Origin: Dysgonomonas sp. PH5-45
Lineage (GTDB): Bacteria; Bacteroidota; Bacteroidia; Bacteroidales; Dysgonomonadaceae
DNA: 64,000 bases
NCBI RefSeq assembly: GCF_029893235.1
Contig: NZ_JARXWE010000008.1
Location: forward strand, 25,413-89,412
Direction: 5' to 3'
How positions within the stretch are numbered: position 1 is the stretch's first letter; every line of letters starts with the position of its first letter. Below, piece after piece: positions 16,847-26,812 of this stretch. The translations under genes were made by a program, and so were the position numbers. The notes beneath the pieces are model-generated. The model saw only the letters and a list, made by a program, of their open reading frames with translations. It was not told the origin of the DNA and ran no database searches.

Positions 16847-18115
16847 TTAATACCTGTCTTTCCACAGTTTTTTCAGATGCTCAAGGGTTTTATTCTCGGC
16901 GGGATTATCTTGTGGCTCCCAGAACCGTGCTTTTTTAACTTCAGGAGGCATGTATTCTTGGTTCACAAAATTGTTATCGAAATCGTGCGCGTATTTGTAA
17001 TCTTTGCCATAATCCAACTCTTTCATCAGTTTAGTGGGAGCATTGCGCAAATGCAAAGGAACAGGCAGATTTCCGGTCTGCTCAACAAGAGCCAAGGCTT
17101 TGTCTATGGACAGATATGCCGAGTTGCTCTTTGGCGATGTTGCCAGATATACGGTTGTTTCGGCAAGAATGATACGTCCTTCGGGCCATCCTATTTTCTG
17201 CAAAGCGTCGAAACAGGCATTTGCCAATAACAAGGCATTAGGGTTTGCCAAGCCAATATCTTCGGCTGCCGATATCACCAGCCGGCGGGCTATGAATTTA
17301 GGGTCTTCGCCGCCTGCAACCATCCGTGCGAGCCAATAGACGGCTGCATCAGGGTCGCTGCCACGTATTGATTTGATAAAAGCCGAGATAATATCGTAGT
17401 GCATTTCGCCGCCTTTGTCGTAAGCAGCGGGATTTTCTTGCAGGCGTTCGGTAACGATTTTATCGGTGATAATGATTTTCTCTTCCGTCTCGGCCGAAAC
17501 TACCAACTCTAATATATTCAGTAGTTTACGGGCATCGCCTCCCGAAAAACGGAACAGAGCATCGGTTTCCTTTATCTCTATATCCTTTTCTTTAAGTATA
17601 ATATCGGTTGTTAAAGCCCTGTTCAGAAGGGATTGTAGGTTTTTCTTTTCCAACGACTTCAATACATATACCTGACAGCGAGAGAGTAGGGGACGGATAA
17701 CCTCGAACGAGGGATTCTCGGTTGTGGCTCCTATAAGTGTAATTGTACCTGTCTCTACCGCGCCGAGTAGTGAATCTTGTTGTGATTTACTGAAACGGTG
17801 AATCTCGTCGATGAATAGAATAGGATTCTTTGTGTTGAAAAAGCTATTTTTTTTTGCGGTATCAATCACTTCCCGTACATCTTTCACTCCCGAATTGATT
17901 GCACTAAGCGTATAAAAAGGCGTATCTATTGTATTGGCTATAATTTGCGCCAGAGTGGTTTTGCCTACTCCCGGAGGTCCCCATAAAAGAAAGGATGGAA
18001 CACGGCCGGAATCTATCATTTTGCGCAACACGGCTCCTTGACCAACCAGATGTTCCTGACCGATATACTCATCGAGCGACTTGGGGCGTAAACGCTCGGC
18101 TAAAGGCTGGCTCAT
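16847..18115 (-). CDS. rarA: Replication-associated recombination protein A (AAA+ ATPase)
   Basis: A 422-residue RarA/MgsA protein acting at stalled replication forks. Walker A is GPPGVGKT at residues 46-53, Walker B is ILFIDEIHRFSKSQQD, sensor 1 is the IGATTENPSF segment, and SRCQVYVLKSL follows; the C-terminal half has the clamp-loader-like tetramerisation region with GSDPDAAVYWLARMVAGGED. Length is normal. It stands alone: 172 bases separate it from proS and a divergent gene lies upstream. Confidence 0.95.
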   Translation of the reverse strand: MSQPLAERLRPKSLDEYIGQEHLVGQGAVLRKMIDSGRVPSFLLWGPPGVGKTTLAQIIANTIDTPFYTLSAINSGVKDVREVIDTAKKNSFFNTKNPILFIDEIHRFSKSQQDSLLGAVETGTITLIGATTENPSFEVIRPLLSRCQVYVLKSLEKKNLQSLLNRALTTDIILKEKDIEIKETDALFRFSGGDARKLLNILELVVSAETEEKIIITDKIVTERLQENPAAYDKGGEMHYDIISAFIKSIRGSDPDAAVYWLARMVAGGEDPKFIARRLVISAAEDIGLANPNALLLANACFDALQKIGWPEGRIILAETTVYLATSPKSNSAYLSIDKALALVEQTGNLPVPLHLRNAPTKLMKELDYGKDYKYAHDFDNNFVNQEYMPPEVKKARFWEPQDNPAENKTLEHLKKLWKDRY

Positions 18116-18209
18116 ATTGTTTATTTGTATGTATTTTAATAATTCGAGATAAAGATAATAATTTTATGCCTTATGCAAATCGGTAAAAACCGGATAAAGT
18201 AAATGCAGA

Positions 18210-18240
18210 TTTAAGAATATTATTATATTTTTTATCTTTG
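18210..18240 (+). promoter_or_regulatory. Promoter of the secreted 258-aa protein gene
   Basis: TTTA at 18210-18213, 19 bases, then TATCTTTG at 18233-18240. The leader to the ATG at 18280 would be about 33 bases. Confidence 0.55.
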
Positions 18241-18279
18241 GATAGGATATCAATATTATACCTTAAGAGCTGCATAGAA

Positions 18280-19053
18280 ATGAAAATTAAGATTTTTGCA
18301 ATATCGTTTTTAATAAGTTTATTTTTTCCTTCTTCTTATGCTTTTAACAATGATGCTTTTTATTATAGAACATTGGAGCATAAAGGAATAAAAAAGATAA
18401 CAGAAAACACACACGATAAATGGGAGGTTGTTTCTTTTTTTGATGAGAAGGGATATTTATTGCGTGAAACCAATTTGTATAAAAAAGAAATCAGATCTGA
18501 TTACAAATACAGTTATGTTATTGTAGATACTTTGTTGGAAATAAGAAGAATAGACATGAACTGTAAAGATACAGATAAACAGAAGAGAGTTGATAGATAT
18601 TACTATACATCTTTAGGTCAATGTTATAAGCACGAAATATGTTTTTCAGAGTCTGACACATCTTCTTATTATGAGCATGATTTTGTGTTTGATGATGAGT
18701 TGCTTATCGGTTATACCCAAGGTAATGGTTCTCAAGGTGAACATAGTACAATAAAGTATAAATACAATGAGAAAAAACAAAAAATACAGGAACAAAAAAT
18801 GTTTATGCAAACAGATACTACGTTTTGTTCCTACATCTATAATTCGTTTGGACAATTAACCGATTGCATACAAGAAAGTAATGATAGTGAGGTAATATAT
18901 AGTGATGTTGTTGTTTGGAATAACAAAAAAATGAACAAAGTACATATCCGATATTCTGATTTTGACAAACAAGGTAATTGGACAAAAAGTTATTTTATAA
19001 CTGAAAAGGGTAAAGTGTTTCGTTCAAAAAGAGAGATTGAGTATTATGAGTAA
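18280..19053 (+). CDS. Secreted hypothetical protein with YD-like repeats
   Basis: The start at 18280 (MKIKIFAISFLISLFFPSSY) gives a clean signal peptide ending at a YAF site; an upstream in-frame Met at 18238 would fall on the predicted transcription start. The mature 240 residues are polar and Tyr-rich, with recurring units of the form YYTSLGQCYKH, YIYNSFGQLTDC, DFDKQGNWTKSYFI and FFDEKGYLLRETNLY. These look like degenerate YD/RHS-type beta repeats as found in many secreted Bacteroidetes proteins. No enzyme motif is visible. Codon choice is AT-rich and no operon partner is evident. Confidence 0.7.
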   Translation: MKIKIFAISFLISLFFPSSYAFNNDAFYYRTLEHKGIKKITENTHDKWEVVSFFDEKGYLLRETNLYKKEIRSDYKYSYVIVDTLLEIRRIDMNCKDTDKQKRVDRYYYTSLGQCYKHEICFSESDTSSYYEHDFVFDDELLIGYTQGNGSQGEHSTIKYKYNEKKQKIQEQKMFMQTDTTFCSYIYNSFGQLTDCIQESNDSEVIYSDVVVWNNKKMNKVHIRYSDFDKQGNWTKSYFITEKGKVFRSKREIEYYE

Positions 19054-19133
19054 TTTCCCGATGATGACTTTATAGACTGTGCCAAGATAATTAAATATTC
19101 GATTTTCATTCGGTTGGTTTGGCATTATTGCTA

Positions 19134-19141
19134 TATCTTTG
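19134..19141 (+). promoter_or_regulatory. Promoter -7 box of rluF
   Basis: TATCTTTG, 22 bases before the ATG at 19164; the implied leader is short. No good TTTG at -33. Confidence 0.4.
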
Positions 19142-19163
19142 ACCCCAAAATATTAATAGAAAT

Positions 19164-20162
19164 ATGGAATACAGGCTTAATAAATATATCAGTGCTTCGG
19201 GCTACTGCTCACGGCGGGAAGCCGACCATCTTATTGAAAGCGGACATGTAACGGTTAATGGTAAACGTGCCACTATCGGGATGCGTGTGTTGCCGGGACA
19301 AAAAGTTAAGGTGCGGGGCGAACTCATCAAAAATGAAATAGAACCTGTATACATAGCATTTAATAAACCTGTGGGTGTGGTCAGTACAACAGATACCCAA
19401 GAAAAAGATAATATTGTTGATTACATAAGCCACGAGCAGCGAATATTTCCTATTGGGCGTTTGGACAAAGACTCGCAAGGGTTAATCTTGCTAACGAACG
19501 ATGGAGATATTGTAAATAAGATACTTCGCGTAGGCAATAACCATAAAAAAGAATATCTGGTAAAGGTAAATAAACCTATCACAAAAGAATTTCTTACCCG
19601 GATGACTCAAGGCGTACCTATACTGGACCGCGTAACCCGCCGTTGCGAAATTGTGGAGATTAACCCTTATACTTTTCAGATTTCTTTAATTCAGGGGCTT
19701 AACCGTCAAATTCGCCGCATGTGCGAATACTTCGATTATGAGGTTACCAAACTGGAGCGTATCCAGATAATGAACATCAAACTGGGTAGTCTGGGGCAAG
19801 GCAATTGGCGAAACCTTACTCCTACCGAATTAGAAGGATTGTTCGACTTGTTGGAAGATTCGAAAGACGTAACCCAAGCCCGGAAGCCAGCCAACAGTAA
19901 TAAGGCAATGAATAAAGCTTTGCAGAAACACGATATAAAGACCGATTACCGGAAAGCAAGCAGCGTTTCTAAACAGGCAAAAAAAACGAAAACGGATAAG
20001 CCATTCGATTCATCCGCTGAAACGGTAAAGGCAGATAAAACAAAAGAAAAGCCGGCAAAGAAAAAAGGAGGAAGTGGGCTTCGGGTAGGAAAATCGAAAG
20101 TATCGAATAAGAAAGCGCAAACAAAACAGCGTCCGCAGTCAAGAAAAGAAAGGGGAGCATAA
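19164..20162 (+). CDS. rluF: 23S rRNA pseudouridine synthase, RluF/RsuA family
   Basis: A 332-residue enzyme with an N-terminal S4 RNA-binding domain ([18 protein letters not shown]) and an RsuA/RluB/RluE/RluF-type synthase domain. The catalytic Asp101 is in [20 protein letters not shown] and [20 protein letters not shown] are family motifs. The similarity favours RluF (pseudouridine 2604), but the exact target base cannot be set from sequence alone. Residues from about 235 on are a Lys/Ser/Gln-rich, low-complexity tail that probably adds RNA affinity and is not part of the catalytic fold. Confidence 0.88.
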   Translation: MEYRLNKYISASGYCSRREADHLIESGHVTVNGKRATIGMRVLPGQKVKVRGELIKNEIEPVYIAFNKPVGVVSTTDTQEKDNIVDYISHEQRIFPIGRLDKDSQGLILLTNDGDIVNKILRVGNNHKKEYLVKVNKPITKEFLTRMTQGVPILDRVTRRCEIVEINPYTFQISLIQGLNRQIRRMCEYFDYEVTKLERIQIMNIKLGSLGQGNWRNLTPTELEGLFDLLEDSKDVTQARKPANSNKAMNKALQKHDIKTDYRKASSVSKQAKKTKTDKPFDSSAETVKADKTKEKPAKKKGGSGLRVGKSKVSNKKAQTKQRPQSRKERGA

Positions 20163-20175
20163 ACCCCTGTTAACC

Positions 20176-22611
20176 TCAGAAAGGATAGCCCACAGCTATG
20201 TGCCAAGCCGTATTTTTGCTTATTCTGAAAGGTTTCGTTACAGGCCATTGCGATTTATATCCGTCAAATATTTGATTGCCCAACTCGTCAATCCTGTATT
20301 TGGGAACTTTGGCAGGGTCGTACAGCTTCCAGCCACAGTCTAAGCGAATCAGAACGAAGTCGAAGTCAAAGCGGATACCCAACCCCCAAGCTCCTGCTAT
20401 TTGTTTGTAGAATGTGTCGAACTTAAAGGCGCCACGTTCTTGTTTTTCGTATTCTTTTATTGTCCATATATTCCCGGCATCAAGGAAGGCAGCCAGTTCA
20501 ATTATCCAGAATACTTTACTGCGGTATTCTATGCCTGCATCGAAGCGGATATCGCCCGATTGAAAATAGAAATTGGCATCGGGGCTATAATATGCTCCGG
20601 GGCCTAATTCGCGGATAGCCCACCCCCGAACACTATTGGCTCCTCCCGAAAAGAATCGTTTCTGAATGGGTATCAGTTTGTTGTTCCCGTAGGGATATGC
20701 CAGTCCGCCTCCTATACGCCATGCAAGAGAGTTTTTCTCATCTATTTTTATTGTATGGCTGTAATCGGCAGTTCCTCTGACGTATTGAGAAAAAGCGGTA
20801 TTGAATACTTCTTTCGAACCTTCTTCGTTTTCTTTCTGTTTGCTAACATTGGCAATGAGCGACAGAAGGTTTCCGGCTGTTTCGATAGATGCACGAAATG
20901 TTTTTATTACCGGTAAACGCTTATTGCCGGGAATGAAGTTGCTGTTATAATAAGTGTAACCAGTCCCCAGAATAAATTGGTCTTTGAAGCTGTAATATTT
21001 AGCTTCGTCGGGCAGACCTTCGAGGAAGGAATCTTCGACCGATGGCAGATGCACATAGCTGACGTTAAGCAAATCGACAGCATGTTTTATCGATGTGTTA
21101 TTTTTGCTATTCCATATATATTTGATACCACCGGAAAGTATAGTCCGGATAAAATAATTGGGACGGCGTTGGTAACTGTAATCAGTAAAAAGCTGGGTCG
21201 AAGAGTGCATTCTGCGTTTTAAATCTCTCGAAAGGAATGGATTAACAAAACGAGGAAGCGTTAAAGACATTTCTCCCCCTACTTCGAAGTAATTATCATC
21301 AAATTTTGAAAAATCAGGGGTGATGGCTTCGTAAGCCCCGTGTAGTTTAATATTGAAAAACTCAGAACCTCTAAAAATATTACGGTGCAGGTATCCGATA
21401 CCGGCACCTATACCAAACATCCAGTCGGAGTTTGTTCCTTCAATTTCGGCCGAAAAACCTTGTTTTTTATCGGGAACACAGGTTATAACACAACTTAGTT
21501 CGTTGGGATTGTCTGGGCAAGGGTAATAAGTTATATTTACGTTTTTAAGTATTTTTAGTTGTGCAAAACTGCTGTAAGTAAGGTTGGTCATGCGTTCGCT
21601 ATAAAACGCGCCTGCCAGAATAAAGCAATTGCTAAATATAACGCTGGGACGGATATAGCGCCCCCGACGTCCGTAATGAATAGTATAGTCTCCTCCTATT
21701 CGTTCCACGGCCGAAGCCTGATAATTGTCTATATGCCCGTCCGAAAGCGGTGAGTAATCGACATAAAATTCAACTTCCCTTATTTTGTATTGTTTGTGTG
21801 GTTTTTCGATTGGTGCTTGTCCGTCCTTTTTTTCCGTGAAAGGATATATAGCCAGTTCGAGGTCTATCCTATTACCTCCGGCTGTAGTATCGGCAACAAA
21901 GCCTACGTATTCTTTATTGAAGTGGAAATATCCGGAGTTGCGGAATACCGAAGAAATACGTGTCCGTTCCTCGTCGAGCATATCAAGGTCGAATATTTGA
22001 TTTTTATTAACGAGCGACCGTTGTTTAAGCAGGGAATTAATATTGGTGTTGGCAATTCTCTTTTCTTCTTTCTTATCGAAGGTAACAAATCCGGGATTTG
22101 AGTATATATCTCCCGCAAAAACAGAGTCGGGCACCTCTATCTTATATTCATCAATAATATAAGGATCGCCACAAGCTATATTGTACTTGACGCGTACTTT
22201 TTTCTTTCGTTTTTCTATTTGAGGGTTTATCTGGGCATGTACATACCCTTTGTTCCACAAAATTCTTTTCAGGTCAACTATGGTTTGGTCTACGGCTGTG
22301 CTGTCGTATATAACAGGAGGCTCGCCTCCTTTACGCAAAGTTCTGTTTATCCATTTGGTGGTATCCTGCCCCGACAGATTGTATATGAACAGAGGGAGTT
22401 TAAACACCTCGAAGGTTTTGAAATTAGGTTTTTGTTTTATATATGGTTCGAGCTCCAACGGACGGATGTTTTTGTTGTCCGTTTTTATTTTTACAGACTC
22501 GAGCATATATTGGTTTTCGGGTACGAACTTTGATGAGCTACAAGAATACATAAACAGCAGCGTACACAAAATGATAGCCGAAAAACAATATATATTGATT
22601 TTTAATTTCAC
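20176..22611 (-). CDS. BamA/TamA-family outer membrane protein
   Basis: An 811-residue outer-membrane beta-barrel of the Omp85 superfamily. The N-terminus has a lipoprotein signal (LLFMYSCSSS, Cys24), then POTRA-like repeats (about 40-330, with GYVHAQINPQIEKRKKKVRV and the SGYFHFNKEYVGF segments), then the barrel, including the family hallmark SVRGW in GGANSVRGWAIREL and a C-terminal strand ending IAVGYPF. Bacteroidetes often carry such lipidated TamA-like proteins whose substrates are unknown. It faces rluF tail to tail with 13 bases between stops. Role in assembly or transport of outer-membrane proteins is inferred from the family. Confidence 0.88.
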   Translation of the reverse strand: MKLKINIYCFSAIILCTLLFMYSCSSSKFVPENQYMLESVKIKTDNKNIRPLELEPYIKQKPNFKTFEVFKLPLFIYNLSGQDTTKWINRTLRKGGEPPVIYDSTAVDQTIVDLKRILWNKGYVHAQINPQIEKRKKKVRVKYNIACGDPYIIDEYKIEVPDSVFAGDIYSNPGFVTFDKKEEKRIANTNINSLLKQRSLVNKNQIFDLDMLDEERTRISSVFRNSGYFHFNKEYVGFVADTTAGGNRIDLELAIYPFTEKKDGQAPIEKPHKQYKIREVEFYVDYSPLSDGHIDNYQASAVERIGGDYTIHYGRRGRYIRPSVIFSNCFILAGAFYSERMTNLTYSSFAQLKILKNVNITYYPCPDNPNELSCVITCVPDKKQGFSAEIEGTNSDWMFGIGAGIGYLHRNIFRGSEFFNIKLHGAYEAITPDFSKFDDNYFEVGGEMSLTLPRFVNPFLSRDLKRRMHSSTQLFTDYSYQRRPNYFIRTILSGGIKYIWNSKNNTSIKHAVDLLNVSYVHLPSVEDSFLEGLPDEAKYYSFKDQFILGTGYTYYNSNFIPGNKRLPVIKTFRASIETAGNLLSLIANVSKQKENEEGSKEVFNTAFSQYVRGTADYSHTIKIDEKNSLAWRIGGGLAYPYGNNKLIPIQKRFFSGGANSVRGWAIRELGPGAYYSPDANFYFQSGDIRFDAGIEYRSKVFWIIELAAFLDAGNIWTIKEYEKQERGAFKFDTFYKQIAGAWGLGIRFDFDFVLIRLDCGWKLYDPAKVPKYRIDELGNQIFDGYKSQWPVTKPFRISKNTAWHIAVGYPF

Positions 22612-22826
22612 TTAATATGCTAATGTCAGATTTAACAGGCAATTGAACGGCAAAATTAAGATTTAATTGTTTCTTTCTTGTAGTTTTGTCGTTAAAAATA
22701 ATTGATATACAAAGTAAAGACTGTAAATTTCAAGTTTTATATTTTTGATAATAGACATACTCCTGTGAATGTTTCCTTGACATGTAATAATATACACCCA
22801 TATCCCTTTTTTACTTAGCGCAAACC

Positions 22827-23447
22827 TCAGTATGTGTATGTGAGTACATAGTTGGGCGTTACTGTGTACTTTATTTCAAAAAACTGTGGTGTGTGTTTCC
22901 TGTATTCACCAATAAACGACCCTTTTTCTTGGGGTGAGAAGGGATGAATCAGCAGATGCTTCTTTAAATCGATACCACCTTCGCCTACGGATTTATACAT
23001 CGTTTCCTTGGCCGACCAATGCAACAGGAGGTGTGTCAGTTTATTTTCGGGGATAATGGACTCTTCTTCAGAAATGAATTTACTTTCAATCCGTATTACT
23101 TTATTGGTTATCTGTTCAATATCTATTCCGCCTTTTGTGCCGCTTAATAACACTGCAACATAACCTTTGGTGTGCGAGATACTTATATTGGGCATCTTTT
23201 CATTATCCGGAAGATAAGGTTTTCCCGAAGGCGTATATTGTATTTCAACGTTTTTGCCTAAAAGCTGTTTCAGCAGAGAACGAACAGCAAGCCGCTCAAG
23301 TACACGTTGTGCTGATAAACCGGGCCATAGGGTGCTTTTTTCAGTGAAATCATCACCTAAAATAGAAAGCAACTCCCCGGCCGATTCTTCGACCTTCCAT
23401 ACACCCAGAATATATTTACCAACTTCTTGTTTTGTATAATGGAGCAT
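22827..23447 (-). CDS. 4'-phosphopantetheinyl transferase family protein
   Basis: A 206-residue Sfp-like enzyme that should move the phosphopantetheine arm of CoA onto a carrier-protein serine. Visible motifs: PNISISHTKGYVAVLL (residues 86-101), GGIDIEQI with Asp109 and Glu111 as Mg ligands, and WSAKETMYKSVGEGGIDL with Glu148. Length suits the single-copy Bacteroidetes enzyme that probably activates the fatty-acid acyl carrier protein in place of AcpS, but the substrate is not proved. It follows a membrane-protein gene by 3 bases, so they form an operon. Confidence 0.88.
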   Translation of the reverse strand: MLHYTKQEVGKYILGVWKVEESAGELLSILGDDFTEKSTLWPGLSAQRVLERLAVRSLLKQLLGKNVEIQYTPSGKPYLPDNEKMPNISISHTKGYVAVLLSGTKGGIDIEQITNKVIRIESKFISEEESIIPENKLTHLLLHWSAKETMYKSVGEGGIDLKKHLLIHPFSPQEKGSFIGEYRKHTPQFFEIKYTVTPNYVLTYTY

Positions 23448-23450
23448 TGT

Positions 23451-24188
23451 TTAGAATGATATGGTGTTGTATGCTAAAATCCAGATAAATGCAGAGCAAA
23501 CAAAATTTGAACCAAAATTATAGGCTATACCATAATTTGTACGGATATAACTGTAAAGCATCGATTGCCAAAGCAATAATACCCCATACAAAATCAACAT
23601 CGGGAGAGGAAAGTTAAACAATACCAAAGGAACGGTTATGCCAATCGCCACATAGAGCGCGGCATAAGTGTAGCATATTAAACCGAAATTGTTTTCCCAA
23701 AATCCCTTTATCGGGTTACGGTAAAAACGGACTATCAAATTAATCACTCCCCCACAAATCAAAGCAGTAAGAATAATCACCCGGAAATCTATATTAAACT
23801 TAAAATACAGGTTGTAAAGGCTTATCACGAAATAAATTATTATTGCTCCCGAAAGGCTCAAGTTAAAGGATGCGAATTTGAGCGGAAGCCTAAAGGCAGA
23901 CTCTACCAACAAAGAAAAAATCATAATGTAAAGCAGGGCACGTAATATCTCATTGAAAGGTAAATCAAAAAAATTATGCCCTACCAATGAAGCATCGTTG
24001 ATAAAATTGACTGTAAGAATCAGTAAGGCCGATACTATTATGTTAATGATAAGCAAAACAATATTATCGCACGACCGTTCCCGTTCGTTCCTTTCACGGT
24101 CCCATTCTATTGTTGGGGTTGCTGCAAACATCAGTACTTTATTGAACATTCGCAGATAATATCTGGGATTGATAATTTTAGTAGCCAT
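23451..24188 (-). CDS. Polytopic membrane protein, 245 aa
   Basis: The N-terminus is cytosolic-looking and charged (IEWDRERNERERSCDN), followed by about six hydrophobic helices starting near residues 43, 82, 108, 133, 168 and 195. This resembles Yip1/DUF-type small membrane proteins of Bacteroidetes, but I cannot name the family safely. No transporter or enzyme motif is visible. It is the upstream partner of the phosphopantetheinyl transferase gene, 3 bases away. Confidence 0.7.
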   Translation of the reverse strand: MATKIINPRYYLRMFNKVLMFAATPTIEWDRERNERERSCDNIVLLIINIIVSALLILTVNFINDASLVGHNFFDLPFNEILRALLYIMIFSLLVESAFRLPLKFASFNLSLSGAIIIYFVISLYNLYFKFNIDFRVIILTALICGGVINLIVRFYRNPIKGFWENNFGLICYTYAALYVAIGITVPLVLFNFPLPMLILYGVLLLWQSMLYSYIRTNYGIAYNFGSNFVCSAFIWILAYNTISF

Positions 24189-24293
24189 AGTTTTCCAGTT
24201 GTTTAAGGTAAGTATGTTTTAGTAAAGATAACGAAAACTGTTTTTCTTTGGATACTTATTTCACTAAAAAACATCGCTCTATCTGAAATATTA

Positions 24294-24342
24294 CATAAAA
24301 AATACCCGGATGGGACTCAAAACTCTTGAATCCATCCGGGTA
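24294..24342 (-). terminator. Terminator of htpG
   Basis: An 11-bp perfect stem TACCCGGATGG (24303-24313) with its complement at 24332-24342; on the minus strand it is followed by TTTTTTATG. It lies 26 bases past the htpG stop. Confidence 0.8.
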
Positions 24343-24368
24343 AGTAAATGATATATCTATCGGTTATT

Positions 24369-26258
24369 TTAAATAAGGTCTATGCTCCGGTTTATAAAAT
24401 TGCTTAGCGCTTCGCCTTTGAGCATATTGTTTGCCAAGAGAGCCAAATCTACCAATTGACGTATAGCGGTATTTGATTGGGCATATTCTTTAATGGCTTC
24501 GTTATCCTTGCCGTCAACATCGGTTAATACTTTCTTGACAAGCGGGCTGTCTACATTAAGAACAAGATTCATATTGTCGGGCATATCGCCATAAAAAGAC
24601 ATTCCAGTTTGCATGGCCGACATTTCCTTCATCCTCCGCATAAACTCGTTTTGTGTTATTTGTACCGGTTTGGTTTTTTCGCCCAAAGCTTTGTAATCGA
24701 CCGTAAACTCTACTTTATCGACTACCGGCATTTGCGATAGGAAAGCTTCTTTCAGTTCTTCTTTTTGCTTATCTGTAAGCTTGATTTCGGTATCGTCTTC
24801 TTTTTTGATAAGATTGTCAACAACATCGCTGTCAACACGTACAAAACGGCTTTTTTCGAGTTTCTGTTCCAGAAGGCTGGTTATGTGTACATCAAGCTGC
24901 CCGTCGAGCAATAACACATCATAACCTTTTTCTTTGGCGTTGTTGATATAGGTGTATTGTTCGTCTCTGTTGTTAGAATAGAGATAAACAAGATTTCCGT
25001 CTTTGTCTGTCTGGTTAGACGAGATAAGATTCTTATATTCTTCGAAAGTAAAAAACTTATTGTCCGTATTTTTTAGTAAACAGAACTTTTGAGCTCTTTC
25101 GTAGAATTTTTCGTCGGTCAGCATTCCATATTCAACAAACAGTTTCAGGCTATCCCATTTTTCTTCGAACTGTGGACGGTCGTTCTTAAATATCTCCTCT
25201 AAGCGGTCGGCTACTTTCTTTGTGATATAATTCGATATTTTCTTCACATTCTGGTCGCTTTGTAAATAAGAGCGGGAAACGTTGAGAGGAATATCGGGCG
25301 AATCTATAACACCATGCATCAAGGTAAGGAATTCGGGTACTATACCTTCAACCGAATCGGTAACATATACCTGATTGCAATACAGCTGTATTTTGTTTTT
25401 ATGAAGGTCTACATTTGCTTTCACCTTAGGGAAATAAAGGATACCTGTCAATTTGAACGGATAATCTACATTCAGGTGTATCCAGAACATTGGCTCGTCG
25501 GTGAAAGGATAAAGTTCCTGATAGAACTCCTTATAATCTTCGTCTTTCAGTTCGTTTGGTTTCCGTGTCCATAACGGATTGGTATCATTAATAATGTTGT
25601 CTTCGTCGGTTTCGACCGATTTGCCGTCCTTCCATTCTGTTTTCTTGCCAAAAACGATGGGGATGGGCAAAAAGCGGCAATATTTCTTCAACAGACGGTC
25701 TACTTCGTCTGTTTCTAAGAAGTTTTTGTTTTCATCGTCTATATAAAGAATGATGTCTGTTCCACGCTCAGTTCTTTGGGCTGCCTCAATAGTATATGTA
25801 GGTGTTCCGTCGCAAATCCACTTTACAGCCTCCGAAGCATCTTTGTGCGACTTGGTTACAATTTCTACTTTTTTAGAAACCATAAATGCGGAATAGAACC
25901 CTAATCCGAAGTGCCCGATTATTGAATTGGCATCGTTCTTATATTTATCCAGAAATTCGTTAGCCGACGACAGCGCTATCTGGTTTATGTATTTATCTAT
26001 TTCTTCGGCAGTCATACCAATTCCGTTGTCGGAAATGGTCAGTGTGCCATTTTGGGTATCGATACTGACTTTCACTGCCAAGTCGCCAAGCTCGCCTTTA
26101 AACTCACCAAGCGAAGACAATGTCTTTAGTTTTTGAATAGCATCTACCGCGTTCGATACTATTTCGCGCAGAAAAATCTCATGGTCGCTATAAAGAAATT
26201 TTTTGATGATGGGGAAGATGTTTTCTGTAGTTACCCCAATTTGTCCTTTTTGTTGCAT
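24369..26258 (-). CDS. htpG: Molecular chaperone HtpG (Hsp90)
   Basis: A 629-residue Hsp90. The GHKL ATP-binding domain is shown by LREIVSNAVDAIQKLKTL (residues 26-43), ISDNGIGMTAEEI and GHFGLGFYSAFMVS; the middle domain contains LNVSRSYLQSDQNVKKI with the conserved Arg that contacts ATP. There is no C-terminal MEEVD, as expected in bacteria. It is a cytosolic stress chaperone. No heat-shock inverted repeat was seen upstream; the 5' region is AT-rich. Confidence 0.97.
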   Translation of the reverse strand: MQQKGQIGVTTENIFPIIKKFLYSDHEIFLREIVSNAVDAIQKLKTLSSLGEFKGELGDLAVKVSIDTQNGTLTISDNGIGMTAEEIDKYINQIALSSANEFLDKYKNDANSIIGHFGLGFYSAFMVSKKVEIVTKSHKDASEAVKWICDGTPTYTIEAAQRTERGTDIILYIDDENKNFLETDEVDRLLKKYCRFLPIPIVFGKKTEWKDGKSVETDEDNIINDTNPLWTRKPNELKDEDYKEFYQELYPFTDEPMFWIHLNVDYPFKLTGILYFPKVKANVDLHKNKIQLYCNQVYVTDSVEGIVPEFLTLMHGVIDSPDIPLNVSRSYLQSDQNVKKISNYITKKVADRLEEIFKNDRPQFEEKWDSLKLFVEYGMLTDEKFYERAQKFCLLKNTDNKFFTFEEYKNLISSNQTDKDGNLVYLYSNNRDEQYTYINNAKEKGYDVLLLDGQLDVHITSLLEQKLEKSRFVRVDSDVVDNLIKKEDDTEIKLTDKQKEELKEAFLSQMPVVDKVEFTVDYKALGEKTKPVQITQNEFMRRMKEMSAMQTGMSFYGDMPDNMNLVLNVDSPLVKKVLTDVDGKDNEAIKEYAQSNTAIRQLVDLALLANNMLKGEALSNFINRSIDLI

Positions 26259-26624
26259 ACCTTACTAATTGTATTTTTTTGTTTTTAAACTATTATTGTT
26301 TTGATAAACCGTTATGCAAATAAAATGCCAGACAAAAGTTTTTTGCCATTTTGACAGAGCATAAATATACTTTTCGGATATTCTTTGTGCTATATTATAT
26401 GTTTTTGAATTGGGATTTTCCGCAACCCAAATCTCTTTGTATTTAATCAAACAATTGTTAATCAAACAACTAAAATGGCAGCGCCATATATGTCTGATAA
26501 TTAGAGTTTGCAATTTCCACTTAAATTGCAAATTATAACATATTATGTTTTTAAAAATAAATATTTATTTTTTATTGCTCATTTTTAATGATAAATATTA
26601 TTTATGACTCATTTTTTATAATTA

Positions 26625-26636
26625 GCATTTAAATGC
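26625..26636. promoter_or_regulatory. 12-bp palindrome in the AT-rich region before the ECF sigma gene
   Basis: GCATTTAAATGC is a perfect palindrome about 108 bases upstream of the sigma-factor promoter box. Just left of it, CTCATTTTT is repeated at about 26578 and 26608. The region 26532-26740 has no other feature; these could be operator sites. Confidence 0.25.
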
Positions 26637-26743
26637 ATATGTTTAAATTGTTGGTATATAGTATATTACGTAATAAAAAAGCTTATTTTAACTATTTGAT
26701 TGAAAATATTTCATTAAAATGATGCGCGATAATAAAAAGATGA

Positions 26744-26751
26744 TATCTTTG
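26744..26751 (+). promoter_or_regulatory. Promoter -7 box of the ECF sigma factor
   Basis: TATCTTTG, giving a leader of about 55 bases before the ATG at 26813. No consensus -33 element is seen, which fits regulated expression. Confidence 0.45.
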
Positions 26752-26812
26752 TACTATTGTTGCATGAGAGATAATAGCAATCAAAAAGTTTTAATTATAA
26801 AAAAAATGTGTT

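Noticed and set aside
26265..26531. 88-codon minus-strand open frame upstream of htpG
   Set aside because: Composition is random-like with many Trp, Cys and Ile, no domain, and it covers the AT-rich htpG promoter region.
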